A stretch of DNA of 64,000 bases from Dermacentor variabilis (taxonomy: Eukaryota > Arthropoda > Arachnida > Ixodida > Ixodidae): contig NC_134573.1 in assembly GCF_050947875.1 (NCBI RefSeq), positions 53,742,115-53,806,114 of the forward strand, in the 5' to 3' direction. This document shows, in pieces, positions 1 to 11,742 of the stretch. The notes below the pieces were generated by a model. It ran no database searches. It was not told the DNA's origin and was given only the letters and a program-made list of their open reading frames with translations. Every line of letters starts with the position of its first letter. Within the stretch, counting starts at the first letter, position 1. The position numbers were made by a program, and so were the translations under genes.

Positions 1-196
1 CAGCGGCTCATGCGCGAGAATCGGACGATTGGCACGCGACAAGAGGCGAGAAAGAGGAGAACGACGTTCGAAGGAGCGAATCTCGAGGGACGTTTTTTGT
101 TGCTGTTGTGTTCTCAGTCGGTTTTTGTTGACGGGCACAGGTTCGCCTAGCATAAATCAGTTTTCGTAGAAACGGCCGTTGTAACTGTTCGTTACA

Positions 197-198
<2 letters not shown>
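1..198. other. Unassigned stretch at window edge
   Basis: The + strand is open in frame 1 from the first base to a TAG near 159, giving about 50 residues with a basic first half. This could be the end of an exon cut by the window edge, but I recognise no domain and see no convincing splice donor. It is followed directly by an (AT)n tract. Confidence 0.2.

Positions 199-275
<77 letters not shown>
199..275. repeat. (AT)n microsatellite
   Basis: A nearly pure run of alternating A and T of about 75 bases is read directly from the sequence. It runs into the TTATTTATTTATT tail of the LINE 3' end next to it, so it may have grown from that tail. Confidence 0.95.
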
Positions 276-278
<3 letters not shown>

Positions 279-335
279 TATTTATTCAATACTGCCGGCC
301 GCCTTTTGGTAGCCAGGGCAGGAGTGGGTACATGA
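271..335 (-). mobile_element. LINE 3' terminus (CR1/L2-like), tail only
   Basis: On the minus strand the sequence reads CCCACTCCTGCC, then a GC-rich inverted repeat around CCAAAAGG, then TATTGAATAAATAAATAA. This layout of CCACTCC, short hairpin and AT-rich simple tail matches the end of the LINE at 21515-21575 and is typical of 3' ends recognised by a LINE reverse transcriptase. No coding part is attached, so this is an extremely 5'-truncated copy or a remnant. The clade is an inference from the tail only. Confidence 0.45.
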
Positions 336-3252
336 CGCTTTTCATATTATATACATTTCATATTATATAATATATTATATATCATTTCATATATATATAT
401 ACAGCAATACAAAAGCATTGCCACATACATAATGATCAAAAAAATGAAAGGGACCACAAATTAAGGTTAATTTAAAATATACCGATGGTATGAAACTTAG
501 TTTCCAACTGTTAGTCCATTAATTAGGGTGGTGTGGCGCTCTCTATTTATCTGTGTTACGTGTTTGGTTCCCTGGTGTATTGTAGAGATTCATATCTTTG
601 CTAAGCAGGCTCTACGAGTTGTCCTTAGAAAGAGAGAGAAAAAGAAAGCAAGCAGCAGTAAGGCAGGGAGGGCAACCAGACAAGCGTCTGGTTTGCTACC
701 ATACACCGGGGATAAAGTTCGACAGCCTGGCAAGGGAACAGAAATTCATGCTCTCCACTCCACCTCAAGAGTCTGTGCAGGAGCACGTTTGACTGAACAA
801 ACTTCACCTGAGTGGATTCTGATCATCAGAAAAAAATTCATTGAAGAATAAGAATGGTAAATTAAAATGAATTTTAAGGATGGCACGGGTTTCGAGATAC
901 ACGGCTCCTTGAAACTTGCGACCAAGATACATTAATGTTTCACTTTTGTTACCAACAACTGCTTCATGCACTGAAGCACAAAAGTAACTGGAACGCCCAT
1001 GTTTTTCGTCTTTCACTTTTATAACGAATAGGTCGATGCTTCTCGAAATTTATCTTGAAGTTTGTATCATCCTTGAAATTTGTTCCAATATAACACGCTC
1101 TGCGCACTCAGAGGGCACAATTCGTAAAGTGGAATATGGAATTAGGAAATAGTTAGCGAGCTTTCCTAATTAGTCGAGTATGCATTCCAATTTAATGAAT
1201 GTCGTGCTCTTCGTATGATACAGTTCAAAGATGTGGTAATGTAATATGTCATGTGTGATTTAAAAAATTGTTCATGCTCTAGAAAATTTGGGCAGAACTT
1301 CCCTAGTGGGGAGTGAACATAAAGTGAGTAGGATTCTTCGAAGTTATTTATTACGCTTATACTCTACTCCATGAAGCCAAGACCATCCCATTGACAGATA
1401 AGCTATAGCAAAGAATACCATGCACGTTATCACGATGCCCCCTGTAAACACCTTTTGTCACCCATTTTGGATTTTTTAACGGCGCTACAAATGTAACACG
1501 TGTACACTCCGTAGGGCTTGTCCCCTATATTTACGTCGCCTCTCTACATTCAGCCGTTGCCTTTCATCGTCACTGGCAGTCACACGTTCTTGTATCCTAA
1601 TTGCTCTGTTATGTTTCACTTTTACACCTTGCATGCCTGTGTATTCTGCCTGCCTTTAATGCTTACCTTGTACCAAATTGTTTTGCTCCTAAATACATGT
1701 ACCAAATTTACACGAACCTTACTAGAATCGCGATATTGCCGCCAGACCTCCCTTGCTATTGTGAGAGTGTTTAAAGAATGCACCACTGCATGACAGCAAT
1801 GTAAAAGATAAGAACGTCTTTTTTTTCGCACGCTGTGTGCGACAAAGCACCACCTAATTTAAGCATTTGCACGTTATTTGCAGCGGAGCAATAAAATAAA
1901 CAAGTAATTTTTGTCTTTCCTACAATGCAAAATTTGCCGAAACACATGAACACTGGGGCTCTGTCCAAAGCTGCTCCGCCTATGGGCGCTTCCAGGGAAA
2001 TTCTATTATATGTGTGCATAGTTGGTTTTTCAGCTTCATGGCCACGTAGTCGTGAAAAGTGTATGTGCCTGGCTATGGCTAGGTGTCTCCGCGCTGTTTG
2101 TTTATGGTTCTCGTATACATATATTTCGCCGTTTATTGGTAATTATTCAAATCACACTACATAGACCTGGCTCCCAGATGTAAGAACGGCCAAATCAGAT
2201 TAGCAGTGCTTCGGTAAAAAACCAAGGCCACCCGCACCTTGTTGTTTGCTTTGCGAGATGGGTTCGCTGCGCTGTTGTGCGATCACGTCACACTTTCCAT
2301 GCTAACGCGAATTTAGTTTGAGGCTACCGCAACAAAAAAATTTCGTCATGTCGGAAATATAGCTGTTTTAATGTCCTAGTGCGTAATTTCCTTTGATCTG
2401 AACAATTTTGTGGGTTTCCCTAAACGAGGCCTAAACATCCCTAAATCCAGGGAAATTTTCCTAGACTTGGCAGCACAGTACTTTATGTTTCGCCAGCGAC
2501 ATCTGACGTTTTCTTAAAGACATCTGGCGTTTGCGCGTCGACACCGTAACGGCACCTGGCTGTTTGTTTCGTAAAACGAACGAAATGAGCAGAAATGCAT
2601 GTTGTTCGACATAAATCGCGCAACTGATCTTTCTGTTGCGCAGGAATTCCTAATTTGCTATTTCGAAAGAATATTTCAGACTAGCCTAACCTGCAGCGTA
2701 ATTCATGCCATAGTCAACTATTTTCATACGGTGGACTATTCCGCGAGCTCATGTAGCAACATGGTGAAACGTATCGCCAGCAAAGACTGTTCTGCAGCAC
2801 AAAATGCTTGGCACGTCCTTTCAAGCTTACGTTGCCTGAGGATCAATAAGCATTCACGACGATGGTCACGTGTACTTCCTTTACAGTTAAGCAGAAGGTG
2901 CGGACTGGTGCCTAAGTCGGAAACAAAATTCAATTGCATGAATTATGTATATATTTGTATAGTATTCAACTTAAATGGCTCGCGATAGCTTCGCTATACT
3001 TTGATTTCACACAAGTATCTTGTATATATCGCATCATTTTTTTTTTCATCGCAACTTCGCATCACAATCCTCCACAACACGGGTCCCCACTTTAGTACAC
3101 GGTCTGGAGCATACGTCGGCTTTACTACCCGAGTTTAGATGTTTCTTTCGTCACAGCACCTGTAGACTATTCACTGATATTCAACCCTTTGCACGTCGCA
3201 CGTTGCACGAGTCCAGAAGGTTGACGTTCATTCATTTGTGTGCTCATATCTG
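336..3252. other. AT-rich non-coding DNA, upstream intron of the receptor gene
   Basis: I see no gene here. At 636-780 there is a short block (GGCAGGGAGGGCAACCAGAC and following) that resembles a repeat I associate with tick genomes; its family is unknown to me. The remaining open frames are short and show no recognisable domain. The stretch lies upstream of the glutamate-receptor exon at 3615 and is probably intronic. Confidence 0.4.
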
Positions 3253-3580
3253 CAGCGGTGCAGCGGTGGCGCAGAGGTAGAACACCCGCCTCGCGTGAAA
3301 GAGGTACGTGGTTCGAATCCCGGTGCCGGCAATTTTCCACCGGGTAAAAAGAAAAAAAATCCGCGTGTTGTTAAAATTGCACAAACAGGCCTGGCGTGTG
3401 GCCTGATCCCGGTGAGCAGAACCAGTAACGCACTCCCTCACCCAGAGCAGGATTGGCCACCCTGGTGCAGTACTTGGCCACAACCTCCTATATGAACATG
3501 ACCGGGGTTGTTGGAGAAGCATGGGAGGGGCCTTTGCCCAGCAGTGGGCGTGTAACCAGGGTGATGGTGGTGGTGATCTA
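3253..3580 (+). mobile_element. tRNA-derived SINE with RTE-type 3' tail
   Basis: The head carries a pol III A box (TGGCGCAGAGG, about 3267) and a perfect B box (GGTTCGAATCC, 3310-3320). The flanking stems do not fold into a proper tRNA cloverleaf, so it is a tRNA-like SINE head rather than a tRNA gene. The body runs through about 170 bases to a tail (3495-3578) that closely matches the 3' end of the RTE LINE at 15362-15440, including the blocks CATGACCGGGGTTGT, GGAGAAG and TAACCAGG. It ends in a short GGT/GAT repeat. A shared tail suggests the SINE was mobilised by RTE machinery. It sits about 35 bases upstream of the receptor exon. Confidence 0.8.
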
Positions 3581-3614
3581 ATATTAACAGGCTTCCCTCT
3601 ACGTCTCCTTCCAG

Positions 3615-3745
3615 GCAGGCAAATTCTGCGCGCAGGGTGAACTTGGAGAATTCTACTTTGGAACGGAGATCATGTACACACTCATTTTCTCAGCCTACAT
3701 GAACCGACGGATGGACAAGGGCCTTCGCAGCCGTATCAAGAGAAT
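3615..3745 (+). CDS. Ionotropic glutamate receptor, penultimate exon
   Basis: The exon is bounded by a pyrimidine-rich acceptor ending CCTTCCAG at 3614 and a donor AGAAT|GTAAGC at 3745/3746. It encodes 43 residues plus two bases, including GKFCAQGELGEFYFG and RMDKGLRSRIKR. Joining it through a phase-2 intron to the exon at 8299 gives a continuous frame (RIT-TALSESGI), the usual layout of the ligand-binding S2 lobe just before transmembrane segment M4 in ionotropic receptors. The protein would be a ligand-gated cation channel subunit in the plasma membrane. I cannot tell a synaptic iGluR from a chemosensory IR; the divergent S2 leans towards the IR type. All upstream exons (amino-terminal domain, S1, M1-M3) lie outside the window. 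Confidence 0.7.
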
Positions 3746-4324
3746 GTAAGCTCGTTTTGGGTATTTGTCTGGCAATCTATCATTTTGAGCTCCATGCTTC
3801 TAAAGGTGTAGCCAAACGTCTCTTCAGTGATCCTTGCAGCCCAACACTGCTTCCCTTCTGCTGACCGAGTGTGCTAAGAAATGTGCGATTCAAATCCTAT
3901 TTCTCTATTTTATCAGTGCCCATATCACGGGAAGAAATTTCTAGAAATCACGGAGAGGCGCCTCTAAAGCTTCCATACCAGGAAGTAAGATGTACATTCA
4001 ACAGTTGTGAGCGCAAAACACCTGCAGGTAGCGGAGTTTCCGTTGCCTCATCAGGACTACATCACACGCCTGAAACAAAACATCTGCAAAGTGTGACAAA
4101 ACAAGTGTGACAAACAAGAATTTATAGTGAAACCCTTGTAAATGGAATTTAACATCCACGGCTACATGGCGCGGTTATATGAATTCATATTTAACCTAAT
4201 AAAATTTCCGCACCCCAGACTGACCCATAAGTTCCACTTTTTGGATGAACCACAGCCCGTATACCGACAGACCATGTCACGAGAGACAGAGAGAGAGGGT
4301 GTTATTCGCAGGAAGGGCAGAAAA

Positions 4325-4585
4325 AAGGGCTCGTCGCGGCTGCTCAGTGGCTACGGTGTTGATCTGCTGAGAACGAGGTCGCGGGATCGAATCCCGGACA
4401 CGGCGGCCTCATTTCGATGGGGGCGACATGCAAAAACACCGGTGTACTTAGATTTAGGTGCACGTTAAAGAGCCCCACGTGGCCAAAGTTTCCGGAGTCC
4501 TGCAGTACGGCGTGTCTCATAATCGGAAAGTGGTTTTGGCACGTTGAACCCCTTAATTCAATTTTTTTAAAGACAGAAAAGTGAG
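4325..4585 (+). mobile_element. Ruka-like tRNA-derived SINE
   Basis: The tRNA-like head has an A box (TGCTCAGTGGCTACGG) and an intact B box (GGATCGAATCC, 4384-4394). The body carries the blocks I remember from the tick Ruka family: CATTTCGATGGGGGCGA, GTGTACTTAGATTTAGGTG, CACGTTAAAGAGCCCCA, and GGCGTGTCTCATAATC. It ends near TTAATTCAATTTTTTTAAAG. It is nearly full length and the best preserved of the three copies in the window (others at 31553 and 48091). The family name is from memory. Confidence 0.8.
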
Positions 4586-7074
4586 ACGGATCTCGAGCTT
4601 TCAAACGGCTTCTTCTGCAGTGGAGAAAGAGGAGTGTCGACGAAAATTATATGATAAATATTGATGATGAGAAGGTGAGGAGTGATTACGTATGTTGCAT
4701 TACACACGGGTCTTTCTAAAGCAGCTGGTCCAGTTCAGTGTCATGCGGGAACTCCAACAACGCTTTCTTGGTCTGCAGACAGCACAAAAGTACTCAAAGT
4801 TATATACATTTTATATCCTGTCCGGAATATGAAACCAAAATAAGATATTCAGCAGAGACACTTAAGACTGCTTACGTGTGAGAGCGCAGAAGCATTAGAG
4901 TCGTTTCGTGAAATGCTTTCCATTGATGTTTTCGACATGCATTAAAGTTTTTTTCCGATGATTCGGTGTGCATGTCTGCGTATAAGCGGGCCACAGGCTG
5001 GAAACGTTGAAACCGCTTTGCTGCAGAACGACGAATTTTATTTTATGCCTAATGGTAGGTCTGTCGTGAATATGTTGTCTTCTTTTGTGTTGCCTTATTA
5101 CATCTTCTGGGGCGCGCTTCCATGGGCGACTACGTTTCGCAGCTGTCGCTCAGGTAGTACCTTCACAGTGCATCGCAGCAGACACAGAATCGGTGTAATC
5201 CCAAGAGCGAGTAAAAGCTAGCAGCAAGTCACAGAGTCAGTGACGTGATGCGTCCGATTACGCACGCGCTAGGCACAACTTTAGTCAACCATAACCATGA
5301 AACCAACGCGGCGTCGGGGAAGCGTGCTCCTCTGGGATGCCCAGTTGAATGGCCACCCAGACTGAAATTTACATAATTCTTTTGAGAATGCATGAAGTTA
5401 TTTTGTATACAAAATCTTGTCTGGAGAATTTGACGTTAATCCAAGCATTTTCCGACGTGCTTTTACGTCTCCGCGCCGTCGGCCATTTTTAATGGCATTT
5501 TGCGGTCACGCCACCGACAACACTTGATTTTTGCATATTAGGGCATACAATGATTTCGCCTTAAAAATTCGTTAGGGAAATTATATATGCCGAATACACC
5601 TTCGCGAAGAACGTTTGCCCGGATGCTAGCCTCGAAATTCGCCTAAATTCATATTCAACAAATTAGTTCCAATAAGCGTGTGTCATGAGCTGTAGCCTAT
5701 TGATGTCTCATAGTCAGTATTATGCTTTATATCGCTATCAAGGTGTGCTTTTACTAATTGTAGAACATCACCGAACGTTATACTGACGCATTAAAGCCGT
5801 TTCGCGTGGTGCACTACGGAAATCATTCACTATGCATCTTTGACGCGCTGGAAACCAGCTGGAACACCGCCTTTCACAAATATCTAACCACACAGGCTCA
5901 ATACGAAAACACTGTGTAGACTAGGGCCCATATTCACTGAACGCGCTTACGGCAGAATTGTTAGTAAAAATACGTTAAACCATTTGTGATGCTGGACATC
6001 AGTACCGTAGTCAGCCAACCAACAGAAACGTCCCCTTTCAATTACAATCTTTCTGATTTTTCTCGTAGAATTTGTTTTGTATACTGTCGCATCTGCATTC
6101 ATTGCAATCATACTTAATCTAGATCCTAGTCGCCACATATGACTAAGCTATGACGGGAGAGCACTGGCGTAAAGCATACGATGCGAACTGGCTTTGTTGC
6201 TTCATCCGTTCCTTCCGCCCACCTTCCGGCAGCTGCCGCCGTCCCCGAAAGAAAATGGCGGCCACCTACAAGCAGTGCAAACTCCCTTCTGAAGGTAGCA
6301 GGTTCGGTGCTCCCAGCGACACATAGCTCTTGCAGCGCTCTTGGCGTCATAGGCGCAGCTCAAGGGGTAAAGTTATTTGCCAGAGAAACAGGCATTCCTT
6401 CTAGAAAAAGAAAGGCAAACGTCGCAGTCGCTGAGAAGAAAACGAGCGCCATCTAATATTGGGATATAAAACAGGGTGAGCAAGTCCATCCGAAGGACTG
6501 TCTTGAAGATTGGAGAAGTTCCTTGTAGCTGGGCCATTTAGGTTGTCTTGTGTTAGAGCACGTAGAGACAGGGCGTTGTATTGGCCATATAATAAGCATA
6601 AATCGTGGCTAACTTGTTGAGCACGCTTAAGTTTTTTAGGTTGTCGCAACCGCAAGTTAGTTCCCCAATTTGCCGACCGTAGGTCTCGTTTTGATTTTGC
6701 TGCACTTTCGTCACTAACTGTGGGAGTGCAGCACTTTTGTGCTCGATTTTACAATGGAGCGCACGCACTGTCAGATTGTCAGGCGTGACTTCGTGCAAGG
6801 CAAATTCAGTTTTCCATTATCCTGCTCTTGCCACATTGGAAGTGCAGGCGTCGTGCATGCTGCAGGTAGCAGACGACATAGCGCAGTGCTAGTTGATTCT
6901 TGGTGCACGGAGAATATATCTCGCTTTAGTTACAACGGCTCCTCGAGCTGCGATAACAATGTGACGTACATGTTTGATGCCTAAACGGTACTCAAGGCAG
7001 GTTAGTAAGGACTTCTAATTGTGTCAAAATCCTTTCAATCATACGCTTTAAATTCAAACCGTTTCTTGGCGATC

Positions 7075-7556
7075 ATTTGCTGCTTTGGCACTATCTAGCC
7101 GCCTTCGTCTTGGTGTTCTTGTGGTCGTTTCCTTAACTTCGTATTCACCAAAACCGGCAAAGTACGACAACAGTGTGTGACCAACATGAGTAATCGGCCA
7201 TGACTTGAATATTATTATGTGTTTGTCATGTTGGTCATGAAAGCCGTCTACGTCTTCGTGCTCACGTCTTCGTTTCATTAGCTTGGTAGGTACCGCAAGT
7301 GGTATAGAATGACAAGAGTGTATGACGAAGATAAATGGTAATTCATGATATGAACGCCATGAAATGCGTGTCGTGTAGGTCATGGAACAACCACCTACGT
7401 CTTGATATATACCAAAACTGGCATAGAAAGATCAGAGTGTTCGACGAACATAAGTCATTAATCATGACTTGAATAGCGTGGCATGTGTGTCGTGTAGGTC
7501 ATGAAACAGCCGCTACACCTTGGTGCTCTCGCGGTCGTTTCATTAACTTGGTAAGC
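7075..7556. repeat. Tandem repeat, about 145-bp unit, about 3.3 copies
   Basis: The motifs CGTCTTGGTGxTCT, GGTCGTTTCATTAACTTGGTA, ACCAAAACTGGCATAGAAAGA, TCATGACTTGAATA and GTGTCGTGTAGGTCATG recur in the same order three times, with a fourth partial copy. One unit (7384-7502) lacks about 28 bases. Copies differ by roughly a fifth of positions by eye, so the array is old. It lies inside the receptor intron. Confidence 0.75.
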
Positions 7557-8298
7557 CCTCCGAACACTACTTCGCATGAAATAGATTCCGACAGGGGGTG
7601 CAATATGCCGGCCTTTTTCTCTTTGAACCCTTTTTCACATAAATAAAATCGCATTTTTGTACATCATTTTTTTTTCTGCGACGCAGTGTTTACACAACAT
7701 CGATTACAGCGATAACGCAACGAGAATACCATAGCGTTTGCTACGTGTTCATTTACCGCCAATGTTTCAACGCCTGCCGAAGTCGCCAAACCTCGCTCAT
7801 TGCTGCACTTACCTCCTCGATTTGCAAGAGCCGCAACGCGTTCAGGCGCCCCGTTGTACTTGCACGACGCGCACTTTCTCGCTGCACTCTCTGTAAGTGG
7901 TTCAGAAGATGCAGCTAAATCAAACATACAAAATGCAATTTTGTTCAGACATCAGAGCGGAAAAGTGCCCCTTCTGGTCGACGGTTGTCATATCAATAAT
8001 AGTGATAGCACATGCAGAAGTCTAACCTGAAATATATTGGCAAAGCATAATTGTTGTGCCTAAACAAGAATCTTGCGCGAGGGCCCTCAAGTGTCCATCA
8101 GTGACTTGTTGGCACTATGTCCCCTTGAGCATACCAGATACGGTCACTGTGCCTGAAAATACCTGAACGGTGTCCTTTGGGCGACCGTTAAGATGACAGC
8201 GTTTGTGTTGTCCTGTTCGTCCACCTATGTGTGTGTCTGCATGTCAAGCCTTTCAGTACGATGATAAAGTCCTTCGTTTCCTTTTTTTCTCCCGCCAG

Positions 8299-8602
8299 CA
8301 CCACAGCACTGTCTGAGTCTGGCATCGTCACGCATTTGTACCACACAGCCATTCCCTCATTGGACCGGTGCAGCGTAGCCGACGAAGAGGACGTGCTCAA
8401 GCTGCAAGACTTGGCGTCCGTTTTCTATCTGTACGCCGCCTTCAGCCTCACTAGCATCATCGTGTTCGCGGCAGAGCTGCTCGCCAACCGATGCGCTCCT
8501 ATCGGAAAACGTGCGCGGTGGCACTGGCGACTGGAGCGTTCGCTTGGCCTGCGGAATGCCTTAGTTCGTCCTGTGGGGAGACTCACTGCTAGGAATGAGT
8601 GA
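8299..8602 (+). CDS. Ionotropic glutamate receptor, terminal exon with M4 segment
   Basis: After the CCCGCCAG acceptor the frame encodes about 100 residues to TGA at 8600-8602. It opens with TTALSESGIVTHLYH, the short helix seen before M4 in this family, then a polar loop with a Cys (SLDRC). An LKLQDLASVF motif leads into the hydrophobic segment VFYLYAAFSLTSIIVFAAEL, which is the fourth transmembrane helix. A basic tail of about 40 residues (Arg-rich, ending ARNE) would be cytoplasmic. The L-x-DL-x-SVFYL pattern followed by a helix is typical of iGluR and IR subunits. The exon keeps an open frame with no lesion, in contrast to the decayed transposons around it, so the gene is probably functional. 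Subunit identity cannot be assigned. Confidence 0.75.
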
Positions 8603-11285
8603 AGCTGTGCTTGTAGATTTCGCTGGTGTAATTCTCAGAGCGCTTGCATGGTGGGAAAAGCCGCAACGGTAGCGGAGAAATACGAAACTCTAGATCAATG
8701 TTTAAATCTAATGGAAGCGAGAGAATTTCGAACGGGGGCATTATTACAGTACCAAAAAAATTAATTCTGAAAGAGGAAATAATTTGAGAAAGAACAAAAC
8801 CTACCGCCTTTGAGCACAAAAATAGGAGCGAATTTCTTTCATTTCGCTTATATTTAGTTGGTGTATAATCGCAGCTTCTTTCTTCTACATATAACTTGAT
8901 ATTTTGAACTCTCCTAATATCTTGTTTTTTTCTTCTCTTTGAATATGGCGCCATGTTTGCAAGATAGAAGTTCAATCACGCGAGTCCAATTTGCCATTTA
9001 GCCTGAGCAGGCTAGCCGGGGTGTCAAACCATGACAAGTGTCTTTATTTTTCCGATCTTTCCTGCTCTTTCTTTTTCGGCGCCGTTGTTGACAAAGTGCC
9101 GCCAATAAGAGTTTGCTGGAAGAAAATTATTCTGGCCGCCATAATGTGGCTTGGTCTGCCATACCAGTGCAGTCTGACAGGGCTCCCTACACATCCCAGG
9201 CAAATATCTTCTATATGACTTCCCATTAAATGGGTAACCACATGGCACGCATTCTTAAATACACCTACTCGAGCAACGGCAACATCGCCAGTATTATCAC
9301 ATTGCGAGAAATGTAGTTTGTAACGCTGGATGACAACACGACAAAGCCTTAATTGGTACTTTTTATGTCTCAAAGAGATACAGAGGCTCTCAAATAAGCC
9401 TTACTTGAAAGGCCCATGTTTATTGTGACCACCTAACGTTTCTTTGCGTGCACTTCACCTGCGCGCCAAGTCAGCGGACCATCCTCGGTTTTTCGAGACG
9501 TATTCTTGTTGTGATTATTATTATTCTCTACTTCCTTTTGTATTTCGCTCCCACTTCAATGCAGCAGCCACAACCGCAAATCGAGCCATTGACTTCACGT
9601 GCTCAAACTTCAAGAGTATGTGTGAAGTAGGCGCACTCGAAAGAGCCCACCGAACGTCCAGGACTCCTGGACATCGACTACTACAGCGAAGCCAACCTTG
9701 CGGTGATGTGATCGGCGTAACTTTGTGGGAAATACTTTTTTTTTAAATCCATTGCTAAGAAATGGTTCGTTTTTCGCAAATGGCACTTTGAGCACTTTGA
9801 GCAACGGTCTCAGGTATACGCGGCGTCTAGTTCAACTCCGCTGTCTGCGATTTTTTTCTTCCTGGCACACTATTTTCAAAACGTTCAAAATGTTTTTAAG
9901 ATGCTTATTGCTGCGTAGCGGAAATGGATCCGCTATTTGCGCTCTAGAGGCACATACACTATGGCTGCGTGTATGCGCGGTAACAGTTCGGTTTCATTCC
10001 GCTGGCTTCAATGTTTTTTTTGGGGCGCCTTCGGTCACCACTACGCAGCGGATCAGCACTAAAGAAGCAAAAAATTCGTCCGTCATGAAATATACGTTAA
10101 AGTGCTCGTCGATAGTGTTAAAAGTCATCAACTCGAATTTGGAGCAATGATGCACATTCACGCCCTGACGTATATGATGACGCTGTCAGATAGCGCTCTG
10201 TCCTGTTTACTCGCTCCTTCTGTGTTGCGCTGTTTCTGTGTTTATTCTAAAGCTTCTTCAAGAAACAGTCGACCTAATGCCTTTATGGAGTGACATCCAA
10301 GGATTAAGACAGGCCTCGCTCACCATTTTCTCTCAAGTTCGAGCATTGTAAAATGTTTTATTTTGCATTTCAGAATACAACCATTACGTTCCAGCTTAAC
10401 TATTGATAATCAATCAGTCATTAAACAGAATTATTGAGCAGTAAATATGAAGTTAGGTAATGACGCAGTACAGCTAACAAATAGCCTATAGTCCTTAGTG
10501 GTAACTATTTACTAACGACGAGGATAAAACCACTCCACACACAGGACGGAGGGAGTAGGCAACAGAGGGCGTTAATGTTCTCGTTTCCCCACGTCCTATG
10601 CCTGTGGAGGTTTCATTCACAATGTCTGACCAACTGGCCTACAAGATTAGCTTGCTATATTTAACATATTGTGGTAAGCGCTCGCGGTTTCACGCGCCAA
10701 TAAATAAATAAATATAAAAACTGTTTATCCTGACATGTCTACATATACAACGATAAATCATGTAACGAGATGAGGCAAAAGGAAACCGACCAAGAATGTT
10801 TTGTGACTAGCACTACATCCTGGTTGCTAAAGAAACGAGCTAGCAGTGGGTCGGTGAAGAAGCCTTCAATAACAGCTCAGCTCCAGTATATCACATATAT
10901 GAATTCGTCAACGTCGTTTACCAACTACGTGCTAACCTTGACAAAAGATGTGACAACTTAAAAACAATTCCATCTTATGTTAACAATATGATCAATAAAC
11001 ATAGGGAAATTAAAAAGCTAAATAGTTCAAGCAAAATTTCAAGTAAGACTAAACGATATGCATAGCGTTGCATCTGGAGTGTAATAGAGCACGCTTAAGG
11101 AGACAGAGGCAGACAAGGAAGCTTGTAGGACACGAGCGCATGCACACAAAAGAACACCAGGCAAAAAACAAAAAAAAAACAAGCACACACACACAAACGC
11201 TTCAGCCTGGGTCTGAAAGTAATCTTACTTTCTTTTAAAAAAGGTAGGCTGATCTGTTCAGTTGTGCAATTTCCACTGTAGAAGG
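8603..11285. other. No supported gene, 3' flank of receptor gene
   Basis: The first few hundred bases presumably include the receptor 3' UTR, but I see no certain polyadenylation signal. The open frame at 9725-10150 (141 codons) matches nothing I know and lies beside a TTTTTTTTAAAT run. A short AATAAATAAATAAATA tract occurs at about 10702. A CA-rich patch (CACACACACACAAA) lies near 11185. Confidence 0.4.
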
Positions 11286-11742
11286 AAAATATTTTTACAT
11301 ATTTCTATTTAATGATCTAGAGATTAAGAGCTCTAATGTCGTCTGTCTAAATGAAACGACTGATATCGTTCGTAAGGTATATTGAACATCACGGCCCAGG
11401 TAGGTCTTTCTGAATGAAAAAAAGTCTTCTTTAATGCAATGATCAATAAGGATCACTAGTTTAAAGTTATAGCGCTCAGTAAAACGCACAACGTGAAAAA
11501 CAGAATAAGGTAGTATAGCCACCTGGCCTTCTCGTTAATACTTTGAATGCTTTTCGTTGTGTGATCATAATTTTTTTTGCATTGGTCTTATCACATGTGC
11601 CCCACACTAAACTGCGATATGTGATATGCGAATTAACAAGAGAAAAGTATGGCCGCATTCCTACAGAATATGGAAGAGGATGGTTAATGCGGCGGATAAT
11701 ACATATGGATCAAGCCATTTTAATTTTAACATGATTTATCTT
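11286..11742 (-). pseudogene. LINE reverse transcriptase C-terminal fragment
   Basis: The minus strand encodes SLVNSHITYRSLVWGT, matching the conserved segment after the palm of non-LTR reverse transcriptases (usually SLxxSHLxYxxxVWG), followed by a K-x9-QRKAF motif. The frame then shifts into a second open frame covering 11295-11522. Only the C-terminal part of an RT is present. It abuts the RTE fragment starting near 11743 and could be the 3' half of the LINE whose endonuclease lies at 13450-14430, or an unrelated copy. Clade is uncertain (jockey/CR1/L1 group). Confidence 0.6.

Larger units (their letters stand above)
3746..8298 (+). other. Last intron of the glutamate receptor gene
   Basis: The 4,553-base intron starts GTAAGC and ends in a polypyrimidine tract followed by CCCGCCAG. 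It interrupts a codon after its second base (phase 2). It contains a Ruka-like SINE (4325-4585) and a tandem repeat array (7075-7556). In the other stretches (3746-4324, 4586-7074, 7557-8298) I see no gene and no recognisable repeat. Confidence 0.65.

Noticed and set aside
3260..3335. Functional tRNA gene
   Set aside because: The B box is perfect but the acceptor stem does not form, and the sequence continues into a SINE body.
7054..7383. Minus-strand 109-codon gene
   Set aside because: The frame lies within the 145-bp tandem repeat and matches no family.
9725..10150. 141-codon gene
   Set aside because: The starting codon is not ATG, the composition is not protein-like and no domain is recognisable.
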